Below, one piece after another: positions 1 to 4,985 of a stretch of 7,046 nucleotides of DNA. The DNA comes from an uncultured bacterium (GTDB taxonomy: Bacteria > Bacillota > Clostridia > Oscillospirales > Acutalibacteraceae), in contig CAJMRT010000068.1 in NCBI GenBank assembly GCA_905215855.1, positions 1-7,046 of the forward strand, in the 5' to 3' direction. A program made the translations under genes and the position numbers. Under the pieces are notes generated by a model. The model searched no databases, was not told the origin of the DNA, and worked only from the letters and a program-made list of their open reading frames with translations. The stretch's first letter is position 1, and every line of letters starts with the position of its first letter.

Positions 1-857
1 GCAGGAGCGAGATTGCCCTTGCCTGTTTCAATGTTCGAGTTGTCAAACTTCTTTGTCAGCGCTGAATAAACCGTTCCGCTTGTCAGATAGCAAGGACTGT
101 TGAGCGTTGGCTCGTTGTCAAAAGACATTGCGTCAAGTTTGCCTGCAAGCAATAACTTGACCGTAGCTTTTGTGTATGCGTCCGTGATACCATAGCCGTC
201 AATGGTAGTCGCTTTGTCGGCTTTTGCGGCAAACATTTCGTCAAGCTCGTCACATTCATAGGACATAGTTGCCGGCAGATAGTAGGTTTCAAGGTACTTG
301 ATGCTCGGATAATTTTCCGACTGATTCACAATCTGCCGTCTGTCCTCAATTTTGTTTGAAATATTTTCTTTAAGCGACAAATTGCTCTGCTCAATGATTT
401 TGCGGTTCTCGTCAATTTTTGACTGTTGATTTTTAGTTTCATCAAGATTTTTCTGTACTTCCTCACGCAGCTTCAATGTTTCTGAGTTCGGATTGAGATA
501 CTCCTTGTCCTCAATCGGAATACTCTCGTCAGCGTAAAGGGTAACAATCTGCGTCTGAAAAACATAGCCGTTTTCACCTCTGCCCTCAAGCTGAAGTTCA
601 AAATAGCCGTGCATAAAAATGTCGTTTTTCTTGACTTTCCACACGATTTTTGTACCCGATTTGTCAACAGTCACGCTGTCGGGGATTACCGAATTGACGC
701 TTCCGTCGGCAAAACGCAGATGAATATAGTAGTCAACCGTGATGTCATTCATTCCGCTAATCAAAAATTCCTGTGTTGTGGCAAGATTTTCGCCCGTGAT
801 TCCAATGCAGTTTGCACCGTCAAAAGTTTTAGGCTTTCGCTTGTCATAAATAATCAT
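1..857 (-). CDS. Phage baseplate/tail-fibre-like protein (BppU N-terminal type), partial at the window edge
   Basis: This minus-strand frame is open from an ATG at 857-855 to the window edge: 285 codons with no stop, C-terminus missing. The start is supported by GGAGG at 870-866, eight bases upstream. Residues ~1-115 are rich in beta-strand-like sequence, starting MIIYDKRKPKTFDG, and resemble the BppU_N (formerly DUF2479) domain that anchors receptor-binding proteins to the baseplate in phages of Firmicutes. Residues ~125-180 are charged and heptad-like, probably a trimeric coiled coil. Residues 212-230 (KADKATTIDGYGITDAYTK) match the short repeat style of phage tail fibres, and a related stretch, LNSPCYLTSGTVYSALTKKF, follows at ~250-270. 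The likely role is host-surface attachment by a phage or phage-like particle. It opens its own transcription unit, divergent from a chromosomal gene, which is unusual for a baseplate gene and suggests a prophage edge or remnant. The phage-tail assignment is fairly sure; the exact subfamily is recalled from motif style, not tested. Confidence 0.68.
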   Translation of the reverse strand, partial: MIIYDKRKPKTFDGANCIGITGENLATTQEFLISGMNDITVDYYIHLRFADGSVNSVIPDSVTVDKSGTKIVWKVKKNDIFMHGYFELQLEGRGENGYVFQTQIVTLYADESIPIEDKEYLNPNSETLKLREEVQKNLDETKNQQSKIDENRKIIEQSNLSLKENISNKIEDRRQIVNQSENYPSIKYLETYYLPATMSYECDELDEMFAAKADKATTIDGYGITDAYTKATVKLLLAGKLDAMSFDNEPTLNSPCYLTSGTVYSALTKKFDNSNIETGKGNLAP

Positions 858-981
858 AAATTACACCTCCACTTATAGGGCTTAAAAAGTAAAAAAATGT
901 ATTGTTTTATGCAATTTTTGAAAAAATTTCAAGAAAGGAATGACAAATAACTTTTTATTTTCTGCCGAGAGGTGAAAACGG

Positions 982-1009
982 TTGCATTTGCAATTTTCTG
1001 TGCTATAAT
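982..1009 (+). promoter_or_regulatory. Sigma-A-type promoter with extended -10
   Basis: The -35 box TTGCAT (982-987) and a perfect -10 TATAAT (1004-1009) are 16 bp apart. TG at 1001-1002 makes an extended -10, and transcription should begin near 1016, about 37 nt before the Smr-domain gene. The -35 overlaps a small inverted repeat, TTGCA-TT-TGCAA (982-993), a possible operator. This promoter probably serves the Smr gene and may read through to the regulator and mntP, since no terminator is visible between them. Confidence 0.75.
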
Positions 1010-1052
1010 CTAATTTGAATGTTTTGAATGAATTGAACAGAGGGATACAACA

Positions 1053-1289
1053 ATGTCTTATTCCGTAACAATTGACCTGCACGGCGAAACTGTTTACAGC
1101 GCACAAAAGGTGCTTACCGCTAGGCTGAAAAATATTTCGCCCGATGTCCGTGAGGTGTGCGTAATTTTCGGCTATCACAGCGGTACGGCACTGAAAGATT
1201 TTGTTATGCGATATAAGAACGGAAAGATTGAAAAGAAAATTTTAGGTCTTAATCAAGGTTCGGTCATTTTTGTTTTGAAAGACAAATGA
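1053..1289 (+). CDS. Small stand-alone Smr (MutS2 C-terminal-like) domain protein
   Basis: This 78-residue protein is essentially one Smr domain. The N-terminal IDLHGETV (residues 7-14) is the family's LDLHG motif. VCVIFGYHSGTALKDFV (35-51) occupies the place of the usual HGxGxGxLR segment. GLNQGSVIFVL (65-75) is the final strand pair seen in small Smr proteins. In this copy the His of the second motif is Phe39, while His10, Gly44, Leu47 and Lys48 remain. Smr domains bind or nick nucleic acid in MutS2 and related proteins; the role of the free-standing clostridial forms is not known. The start has GAGG at 1040-1043, nine bases upstream, and a strong promoter just before it. The Crp/Fnr-type regulator follows 88 bp downstream on the same strand. 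Family assignment is good; a catalytic function is not claimed. Confidence 0.75.
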   Translation: MSYSVTIDLHGETVYSAQKVLTARLKNISPDVREVCVIFGYHSGTALKDFVMRYKNGKIEKKILGLNQGSVIFVLKDK

Positions 1290-1377
1290 TGCGTTTGCAA
1301 TTCAGCAGGGTCGGATATTATGAATTGTACAAATAATGCCGTTACAACCCACGCCCCACGGTATGAGGGAGGATTAA

Positions 1378-2085
1378 ATGAGAAAATATGTGGAAGTTTT
1401 TACTCGTGACCATTTGCCTAAGCTGAGAGATCAGCTGTTGTTTTCGGGACTTACGGATCACGAAATTTTTATGTTTATTCAATATGCAAAGCCGTACTAT
1501 TTGTCGCTGAACAGGGGTGCTACGGTAAGGGTTGAAAACAAATTCAGTCATATGACGGGACTTGTGTTTTCGGGAACTGCATACCTTTATTCTGTGGATT
1601 ACAGCGGCAACAAAAGTCTGCTCAAAACAATTCGCAGCGGTGAGTCAAGCGGAACGCTTTACGCAATGTTTGACTACTACAATACGCTTGTTGAGATTAT
1701 GGCAGGAGAGGACTGCGAAATTCTTTTCATTCCGCCGGAGTCGATGTTTATAACCGAGGATTCGCTTGCTTCGATTCAGCAGAAAATCCTCGTCAATATG
1801 CTTGCGTCACAAAGACAGGTGTTTTTGCAGATTTCGGAACACCTTGCCTGTCTTTCAAAGCGAAGTATCAAGGGCAAATTTATGCACCTTCTTCAAATCT
1901 ATTGCAAGCGTGAGCATAGCTGTGAGGTTGATCTGCCGTTTTCCCGTGACGAGCTTGCAAACTATCTTGCGGTTGACAGAGCGTCACTTTCAAGGGCACT
2001 CGGTGAACTGAAAAAAGCAGGAATTATTGAATTTAAAAAGAGCCATTTCAAACTGATTGAAACAGCTGAATATCATTTTGATTAA
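1378..2085 (+). CDS. Crp/Fnr-family transcriptional regulator
   Basis: This 235-residue protein has the two-domain Crp/Fnr plan. Residues ~20-125 form a cyclic-nucleotide-binding-like beta-roll (for example MTGLVFSGTAYLYSVD, 59-74), ~128-155 the long dimerisation helix, and ~160-228 a winged helix. The helix-turn-helix is FSRDELANYLAVDRASLSRA (188-207), followed by a wing at GIIEFKKSHFKLIE. The family's phosphate-binding cassette with its conserved Arg is not recognisable around residues 86-110. The N-terminal Cys cluster of Fnr is also absent: its cysteines, at 113, 158, 176 and 182, are scattered. cAMP or an Fe-S cluster is therefore an unlikely effector, and the signal is unknown. The ribosome site AGGGAGG (1366-1372) is five bases from the ATG. 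A perfect palindrome TTGTACAA at about 1324-1331 in the short upstream gap could be an autoregulatory operator, which is speculation. mntP follows after 67 bp, making it a natural candidate target. Confidence 0.88.
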   Translation: MRKYVEVFTRDHLPKLRDQLLFSGLTDHEIFMFIQYAKPYYLSLNRGATVRVENKFSHMTGLVFSGTAYLYSVDYSGNKSLLKTIRSGESSGTLYAMFDYYNTLVEIMAGEDCEILFIPPESMFITEDSLASIQQKILVNMLASQRQVFLQISEHLACLSKRSIKGKFMHLLQIYCKREHSCEVDLPFSRDELANYLAVDRASLSRALGELKKAGIIEFKKSHFKLIETAEYHFD

Positions 2086-2091
2086 ATAACG

Positions 2092-2128
2092 GTCGGCAAA
2101 CGGTGTTCTGTTTCCTTTCACCGCCGAC
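2092..2128 (+). other. Stem-loop in the leader of mntP
   Basis: Between the regulator stop and the mntP ribosome site, GTCGG (2092-2096) pairs with CCGAC (2124-2128) and CGGTG (2101-2105) with CACCG (2119-2123). This gives ten GC-rich pairs with a one-sided CAAA bulge and a 13-nt loop. No T-tract follows, so it is not a standard terminator. It could be an RNA processing or stability element, or a control hairpin, 11 nt ahead of GGAGG (2140-2144). It does not show the layout of the manganese-sensing yybP-ykoY riboswitch. Confidence 0.5.
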
Positions 2129-2152
2129 TAAAATATAACGGAGGATAATATT

Positions 2153-2716
2153 ATGAGTTTTGTGGAATTACTGCTGTTCGGCATCGGCTTGTCTATGGAT
2201 GCATTTGCGGTTTCAATTTGCAAGGGGCTCTCCGTGCGTAAGTTAAGACCTAAACACGCAATTACTGTCGGATTGTGGTTTGGCGGATTTCAGGCGCTTA
2301 TGCCGCTTATCGGTTATCTTCTCGGAAAGCAGTTTGAGTGGCTCATCACAAGCATTGACCATTGGATTGCGTTCATCCTGCTTGCGTTAATCGGTGCAAA
2401 TATGATTAGAGAATCTTTTGGCGAGGAAGAACAGCTTGACGATTCGTTTTCGGTCAAGACAATGTTGCCCCTTGCCGTTGCAACAAGCATTGATGCGCTT
2501 GCGGTGGGTGTTTCGTTTGCGTGCATTGATGTTGATATAGTGCCTGCAATCGCAATTATAGGCACAACAACTTTTATACTTTCGGCAGTCGGCATCAAAA
2601 TAGGCAATGTGTTCGGCGCAAAGTATAAGTCAAAGGCAGAATTTTTAGGCGGTGCGGTGCTGATTTTGCTGGGACTCAAGATTTTGCTTGAAGATTTAGG
2701 GCTTTTGCCGTTCTGA
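2153..2716 (+). CDS. mntP: Manganese efflux pump MntP
   Basis: This 187-residue membrane protein exports Mn2+ from the cytoplasm and protects against manganese overload. It has six hydrophobic segments at roughly 3-23, 36-58, 66-86, 104-124, 129-150 and 163-181, in two pseudo-symmetric halves. Each half carries the family signature: SMDAFAVSICKGL (14-26) and TSIDALAVGVSFA (111-123). Asp16 and Asp114 correspond to the membrane acidic residues needed for transport in the E. coli protein (Asp16 and Asp118). GGAVLILLGLKILLE near the C-terminus is also typical, and the length matches the family. The start has GGAGG at 2140-2144 with an eight-base spacer. It lies 67 bp behind the Crp/Fnr-family gene on the same strand, probably in one transcript, with a stem-loop in the gap. 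Transcription should end at the stem-loop at 2730-2760. Confidence 0.95.
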   Translation: MSFVELLLFGIGLSMDAFAVSICKGLSVRKLRPKHAITVGLWFGGFQALMPLIGYLLGKQFEWLITSIDHWIAFILLALIGANMIRESFGEEEQLDDSFSVKTMLPLAVATSIDALAVGVSFACIDVDIVPAIAIIGTTTFILSAVGIKIGNVFGAKYKSKAEFLGGAVLILLGLKILLEDLGLLPF

Positions 2717-2729
2717 CGGATTATAAACT

Positions 2730-2774
2730 GAAAGTTGACGGCGAGCCGCCGTTAATTTTCAATTTTCAATTTCT
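2730..2774. terminator. Bidirectional intrinsic terminator between convergent mntP and ldh
   Basis: A 14-bp stem (2730-2743 with 2747-2760, two G-T pairs) encloses an AGC loop; the core is ACGGCG-AGC-CGCCGT (2738-2752). On the plus strand it runs into a T-rich tract (2753-2774), fitting termination of mntP. On the minus strand the tail is weaker (AACTTTCAGTTT), so ldh termination is less certain. The ldh stop codon (2754-2752) lies inside the stem, and the last ldh codons form the plus-strand T-tract. Confidence 0.75.
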
Positions 2775-3711
2775 TAAAGTTGTCATTTAAAATCGTGCAG
2801 GAGTTGTCTAATTTTTGCAATTCCTGTTCGGTTAATTTAAGTTCCAAAATGCGTTTTGCACCGTTTGCACTTACTATACAGGGGTTGCCGATGAACACAT
2901 CTTTTTTGCCGCCGTATTCGCCACGCAGACGAACCGATACTGTCAGAACGCTGTTTTCGTCCTGTAAAATTGCACGGACGATACGAACAATCGACATACC
3001 GATACCGTAGTAGGTTGCACCTTTTGCGTCAATGATTTTGTGGGCGGCACAACGCACATCATCGCTTATCTGCTCAAGCTCCTCCATGTAGTACGATTTT
3101 GGGTTATCACGCATGACATCCTTTAGCGGTTTGGCGGCAAGGAGTGCCTGACTCCACGGAACAAATTCACTGTCGCCGTGTTCGCCGATTACATAAGCGT
3201 GAATGTTGCGTGGGTCAACTTCAAAATATTCGCCGAGAAGATACCTCAGCCGTGCCGTGTCAAGGGTAGTTCCCGTGCCGATGATTTTTGACGCATTGAA
3301 TCCCGAAAGCTCATAGGTCACCCGTGTCATAATGTCAACGGGATTTGTCGCAACAAGGAAAATTCCCTCAAAACCGCTTTGCACAACCTTTGGCACAATT
3401 GAAGAAAATACAACTGCGTTTTTCTGCAAAAGCTGAAGCCTGCTTTCGGTGGGCTTTTGATTTGCACCTGCGCAGATTACAACAATGTCGGCGTCGGCAC
3501 ATTCACCGTACCCTCCGCAGCGGATTTTCATGCTTGAATGTGAAAACGCAAGCCCGTGGTTCAAATCCATTGCCTCACCCTCGGCACGCTTTTCGTTGAG
3601 GTCAATCATAATGAGCTCGTCGCAAACATTCTGATTGAGTGCCGCATAGGCAAAACTCATTCCGACCATTCCTGTTCCCACAAGCACAACCTTTCTTTTG
3701 TTTCCCGACAT
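2752..3711 (-). CDS. ldh: L-lactate dehydrogenase (NAD-dependent)
   Basis: This 319-residue cytoplasmic enzyme reduces pyruvate to L-lactate with NADH, regenerating NAD+ in fermentation. The N-terminal Rossmann motif is VGTGMVG (11-17), with the NAD-selective Asp37 at the end of the second strand. The active-site loop NQKPTESR (84-91) has Gln85, which marks lactate rather than malate dehydrogenase, and Arg91. Other expected residues are Asn123 in ATNPVD, Asp151 and Arg154 in LDTARLR, the catalytic His178 in IGEHGDSE, and Thr233. Arg156 and His171 match the fructose-1,6-bisphosphate site of bacillar enzymes, so allosteric activation is plausible. The ATG at 3711-3709 follows AAAGGA (3725-3720) by eight bases. 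The gene is convergent with mntP and divergent from nfnAB. A weak Rex-like site upstream would fit NADH-responsive control, but that is inference. Confidence 0.96.
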   Translation of the reverse strand: MSGNKRKVVLVGTGMVGMSFAYAALNQNVCDELIMIDLNEKRAEGEAMDLNHGLAFSHSSMKIRCGGYGECADADIVVICAGANQKPTESRLQLLQKNAVVFSSIVPKVVQSGFEGIFLVATNPVDIMTRVTYELSGFNASKIIGTGTTLDTARLRYLLGEYFEVDPRNIHAYVIGEHGDSEFVPWSQALLAAKPLKDVMRDNPKSYYMEELEQISDDVRCAAHKIIDAKGATYYGIGMSIVRIVRAILQDENSVLTVSVRLRGEYGGKKDVFIGNPCIVSANGAKRILELKLTEQELQKLDNSCTILNDNFKKLKIEN

Positions 3712-3765
3712 ATGACCGTTCCTTTCATTTGTAGTCTTTTTTTAGGGTTTTCATATGTGCAAAAA

Positions 3766-3829
3766 TTATTCTTCGGTTTAAAAATTTGATTAAATTATGC
3801 TTTTTTGGAGATTGTGAAAAAAATAACGG
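3766..3829 (-). promoter_or_regulatory. Candidate ldh promoter region with a Rex-like half-site
   Basis: Reading the minus strand, CATAAT (3799-3794) is a possible -10, with a poor all-T -35 17 bp upstream (3822-3817). AATAAT (3771-3766) is an alternative -10. The plus-strand sequence TTGTGAA-AAAA-ATAACGG (3812-3829) matches 10 of 14 positions of the TTGTTAA-N4-TTAACAA Rex operator and overlaps the first candidate's -35. The right half-site is poor. This is a suggestion only; no convincing ldh promoter stands out. Confidence 0.25.
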
Positions 3830-3891
3830 CAAAATCGGCTGTTTGTTTGGTGAAATGGCAAGAATTATATGTAAAAATCATTAAAATTCAC

Positions 3892-3920
3892 TTGAAACAT
3901 AGATATAATTGTGCTAAAAT
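3892..3920 (+). promoter_or_regulatory. Sigma-A-type promoter of the nfnAB operon
   Basis: The -35 TTGAAA (3892-3897) and -10 TAAAAT (3915-3920) are 17 bp apart, and TG at 3912-3913 gives an extended -10. The predicted start near 3927 leaves a leader of about 214 nt before nfnA, unusually long for a simple operon. The AT-rich sequence just upstream may act as an UP element. Confidence 0.75.
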
Positions 3921-3936
3921 TAAAGCGACAAGGTGT

Positions 3937-3975
3937 TCGGAATACATTAGGCATATTCCGATTTTTATTTTATAG
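3937..3975 (+). terminator. Terminator-like hairpin at the 5' end of the nfnAB leader (possible attenuator)
   Basis: TCGGAATA (3937-3944) and TATTCCGA (3954-3961) form an 8-bp perfect stem with a 9-nt loop, followed directly by TTTTTATTTTAT. It sits only ~10 nt after the predicted transcription start, so it could cut the transcript to a ~45-nt RNA, or act as a 5' stabilising or attenuation element. Its position argues against it terminating any upstream plus-strand gene, since none is near. Confidence 0.5.
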
Positions 3976-4023
3976 GAAAATATCAATTGCGAGATTCTTG
4001 TTTTTGAAAACTGTCAAATTTTG

Positions 4024-4067
4024 CCGAGTTGTGCTTTAGCATAAAATCCTTGCAAGGCTACGCTCGG
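4024..4067 (+). other. Branched leader structure upstream of nfnA
   Basis: CCGAG (4024-4028) pairs with CTCGG (4063-4067). Inside, TTGTGC (4029-4034) pairs with GCATAA (4039-4044, one G-U) over a TTTA loop, and CCT/AGG (4048-4057) forms a second small arm. The result is a three-way junction of 44 nt. It is too short for a tRNA and I do not recognise it as a known riboswitch class. It may be a regulatory leader element; the pairing is drawn by eye. Confidence 0.35.
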
Positions 4068-4111
4068 GTATTAAAAGTTTTTGAAAAGTAAGACTGTCTG
4101 CACGAGTTGGG

Positions 4112-4133
4112 TGCGAGGCACTCGCAGAAAGGA
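4112..4133 (+). promoter_or_regulatory. Hairpin abutting the nfnA ribosome binding site
   Basis: TGCGAG (4112-4117) and CTCGCA (4121-4126) form a 6-bp perfect stem with a GCA loop, ending two bases before the Shine-Dalgarno AAAGGA (4128-4133). An alternative partner for the 3' arm exists upstream (CTGC..GAG, about 4099-4107), so two mutually exclusive folds are possible. The ribosome site fixes the nfnA start at the ATG at 4141. Confidence 0.4.
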
Positions 4134-4140
4134 AAAGAGA

Positions 4141-4983
4141 ATGTACAAGATAGTTAAGAAAAAATCTCTGAATCCAACCGTTACACTTATGGAAATTGAC
4201 GCTCCGCTTATTGCCAAAAAGGCAGAGCCGGGTCAGTTCATCATTCTCCGTGTTGACGAGAACGGTGAGCGTATTCCGCTTACGGTTGCAGGCTATGACA
4301 GAGAGGCCGGCACAGTTCGTATCATCTTCCAGATTGTCGGTGCGACAACAGAAAAGCTCAATCACCTTAACGAAGGCGATTATATTCACGATTTTGTAGG
4401 ACCTCTCGGTGTTCCCACACATACAGACGGTCTTAAAAAGGTTTGCGTTGTAGGCGGCGGCGTTGGCTGTGCAATTGCACTTCCCGTTGCCGAAAAGCTC
4501 CACGAAATCGGCTGTGAGGTTCACTCAATCGTCGGTTTCAGAAACAAGGACCTCGTTATTCTTGAAGACGAGTTCAAGGCTTGCTCAGACAAGTTTATTC
4601 TTATGACAGATGACGGTTCATACGGTCAGAAGGGTGTTGTTACAGCTCCTCTCGAAGAGATGATTAAGGCAGGCGAGGACTATGACCTCGTTATTACAAT
4701 CGGTCCGCTTATCATGATGAAGTTTGTTGTTAAAACAACAAAGCCTTACAATATTCCCACAACAGTTTCCATGAACCCGATTATGATTGACGGCACAGGT
4801 ATGTGCGGTGGCTGTCGTCTTACAGTTGACGGTCAGACAAAGTTCGCTTGTGTTGACGGCCCTGATTTTGACGGCTTCAAAGTTGATTTTGACGAGGCTA
4901 TGAAGCGTGGCGCAATGTACAAGCCGTTTGAGCGTCATGCACACGAGGAAACATGTAATCTGTTCAAGAAGGAGGTTGAGTAA
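4141..4983 (+). CDS. nfnA: Nfn transhydrogenase subunit A (FAD, [2Fe-2S])
   Basis: This 280-residue protein is the small subunit of NADH-dependent reduced ferredoxin:NADP+ oxidoreductase, a soluble electron-bifurcating enzyme. Residues 1-95 form a ferredoxin-reductase-type FAD domain (PGQFIILRV, 30-38; ERIPLTVAGYD, 43-53). Residues 98-210 are the NAD(H) domain, with VVGGGVGCAIALPVAEKL (103-120). The C-terminus carries the [2Fe-2S] site: Cys222, Cys225 and Cys237 in GMCGGC...FAC, with Asp217 the candidate fourth ligand instead of a Cys, as reported for Nfn. The start is the ATG with AAAGGA seven bases upstream; an in-frame TTG at 4081 would add 20 basic, unconserved residues and has no ribosome site. 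Related annotations are PyrK-like, SudB or sulfide dehydrogenase subunits. The adjacent nfnB, two bases downstream, makes Nfn the best call. Lysine is mostly AAG and leucine CTT/CTC, unlike ldh and the regulator gene, suggesting high expression. Confidence 0.9.
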   Translation: MYKIVKKKSLNPTVTLMEIDAPLIAKKAEPGQFIILRVDENGERIPLTVAGYDREAGTVRIIFQIVGATTEKLNHLNEGDYIHDFVGPLGVPTHTDGLKKVCVVGGGVGCAIALPVAEKLHEIGCEVHSIVGFRNKDLVILEDEFKACSDKFILMTDDGSYGQKGVVTAPLEEMIKAGEDYDLVITIGPLIMMKFVVKTTKPYNIPTTVSMNPIMIDGTGMCGGCRLTVDGQTKFACVDGPDFDGFKVDFDEAMKRGAMYKPFERHAHEETCNLFKKEVE

Positions 4984-4985
4984 TC

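Noticed and set aside
609..878. Plus-strand open frame of 89 codons
   Set aside because: It lies antisense to the tail-like gene, has no ribosome site, and its protein has no family-like features; it is a shadow of the minus-strand gene.
882..1178. Minus-strand open frame of 98 codons
   Set aside because: It overlaps the Smr gene and its promoter on the opposite strand and has a low-complexity, unconserved-looking product.
2086..2152. yybP-ykoY manganese riboswitch before mntP
   Set aside because: The gap is only 67 bp and lacks the conserved internal-loop sequences of that class.
4024..4067. tRNA-like cloverleaf in the nfnA leader
   Set aside because: At 44 nt it is far too short, and there is no acceptor stem, T-loop motif or anticodon arm.
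4081..4140. TTG start extending nfnA by 20 residues
   Set aside because: No Shine-Dalgarno sequence precedes it, the added residues are unlike the family N-terminus, and AAAGGA sits correctly before the ATG at 4141.
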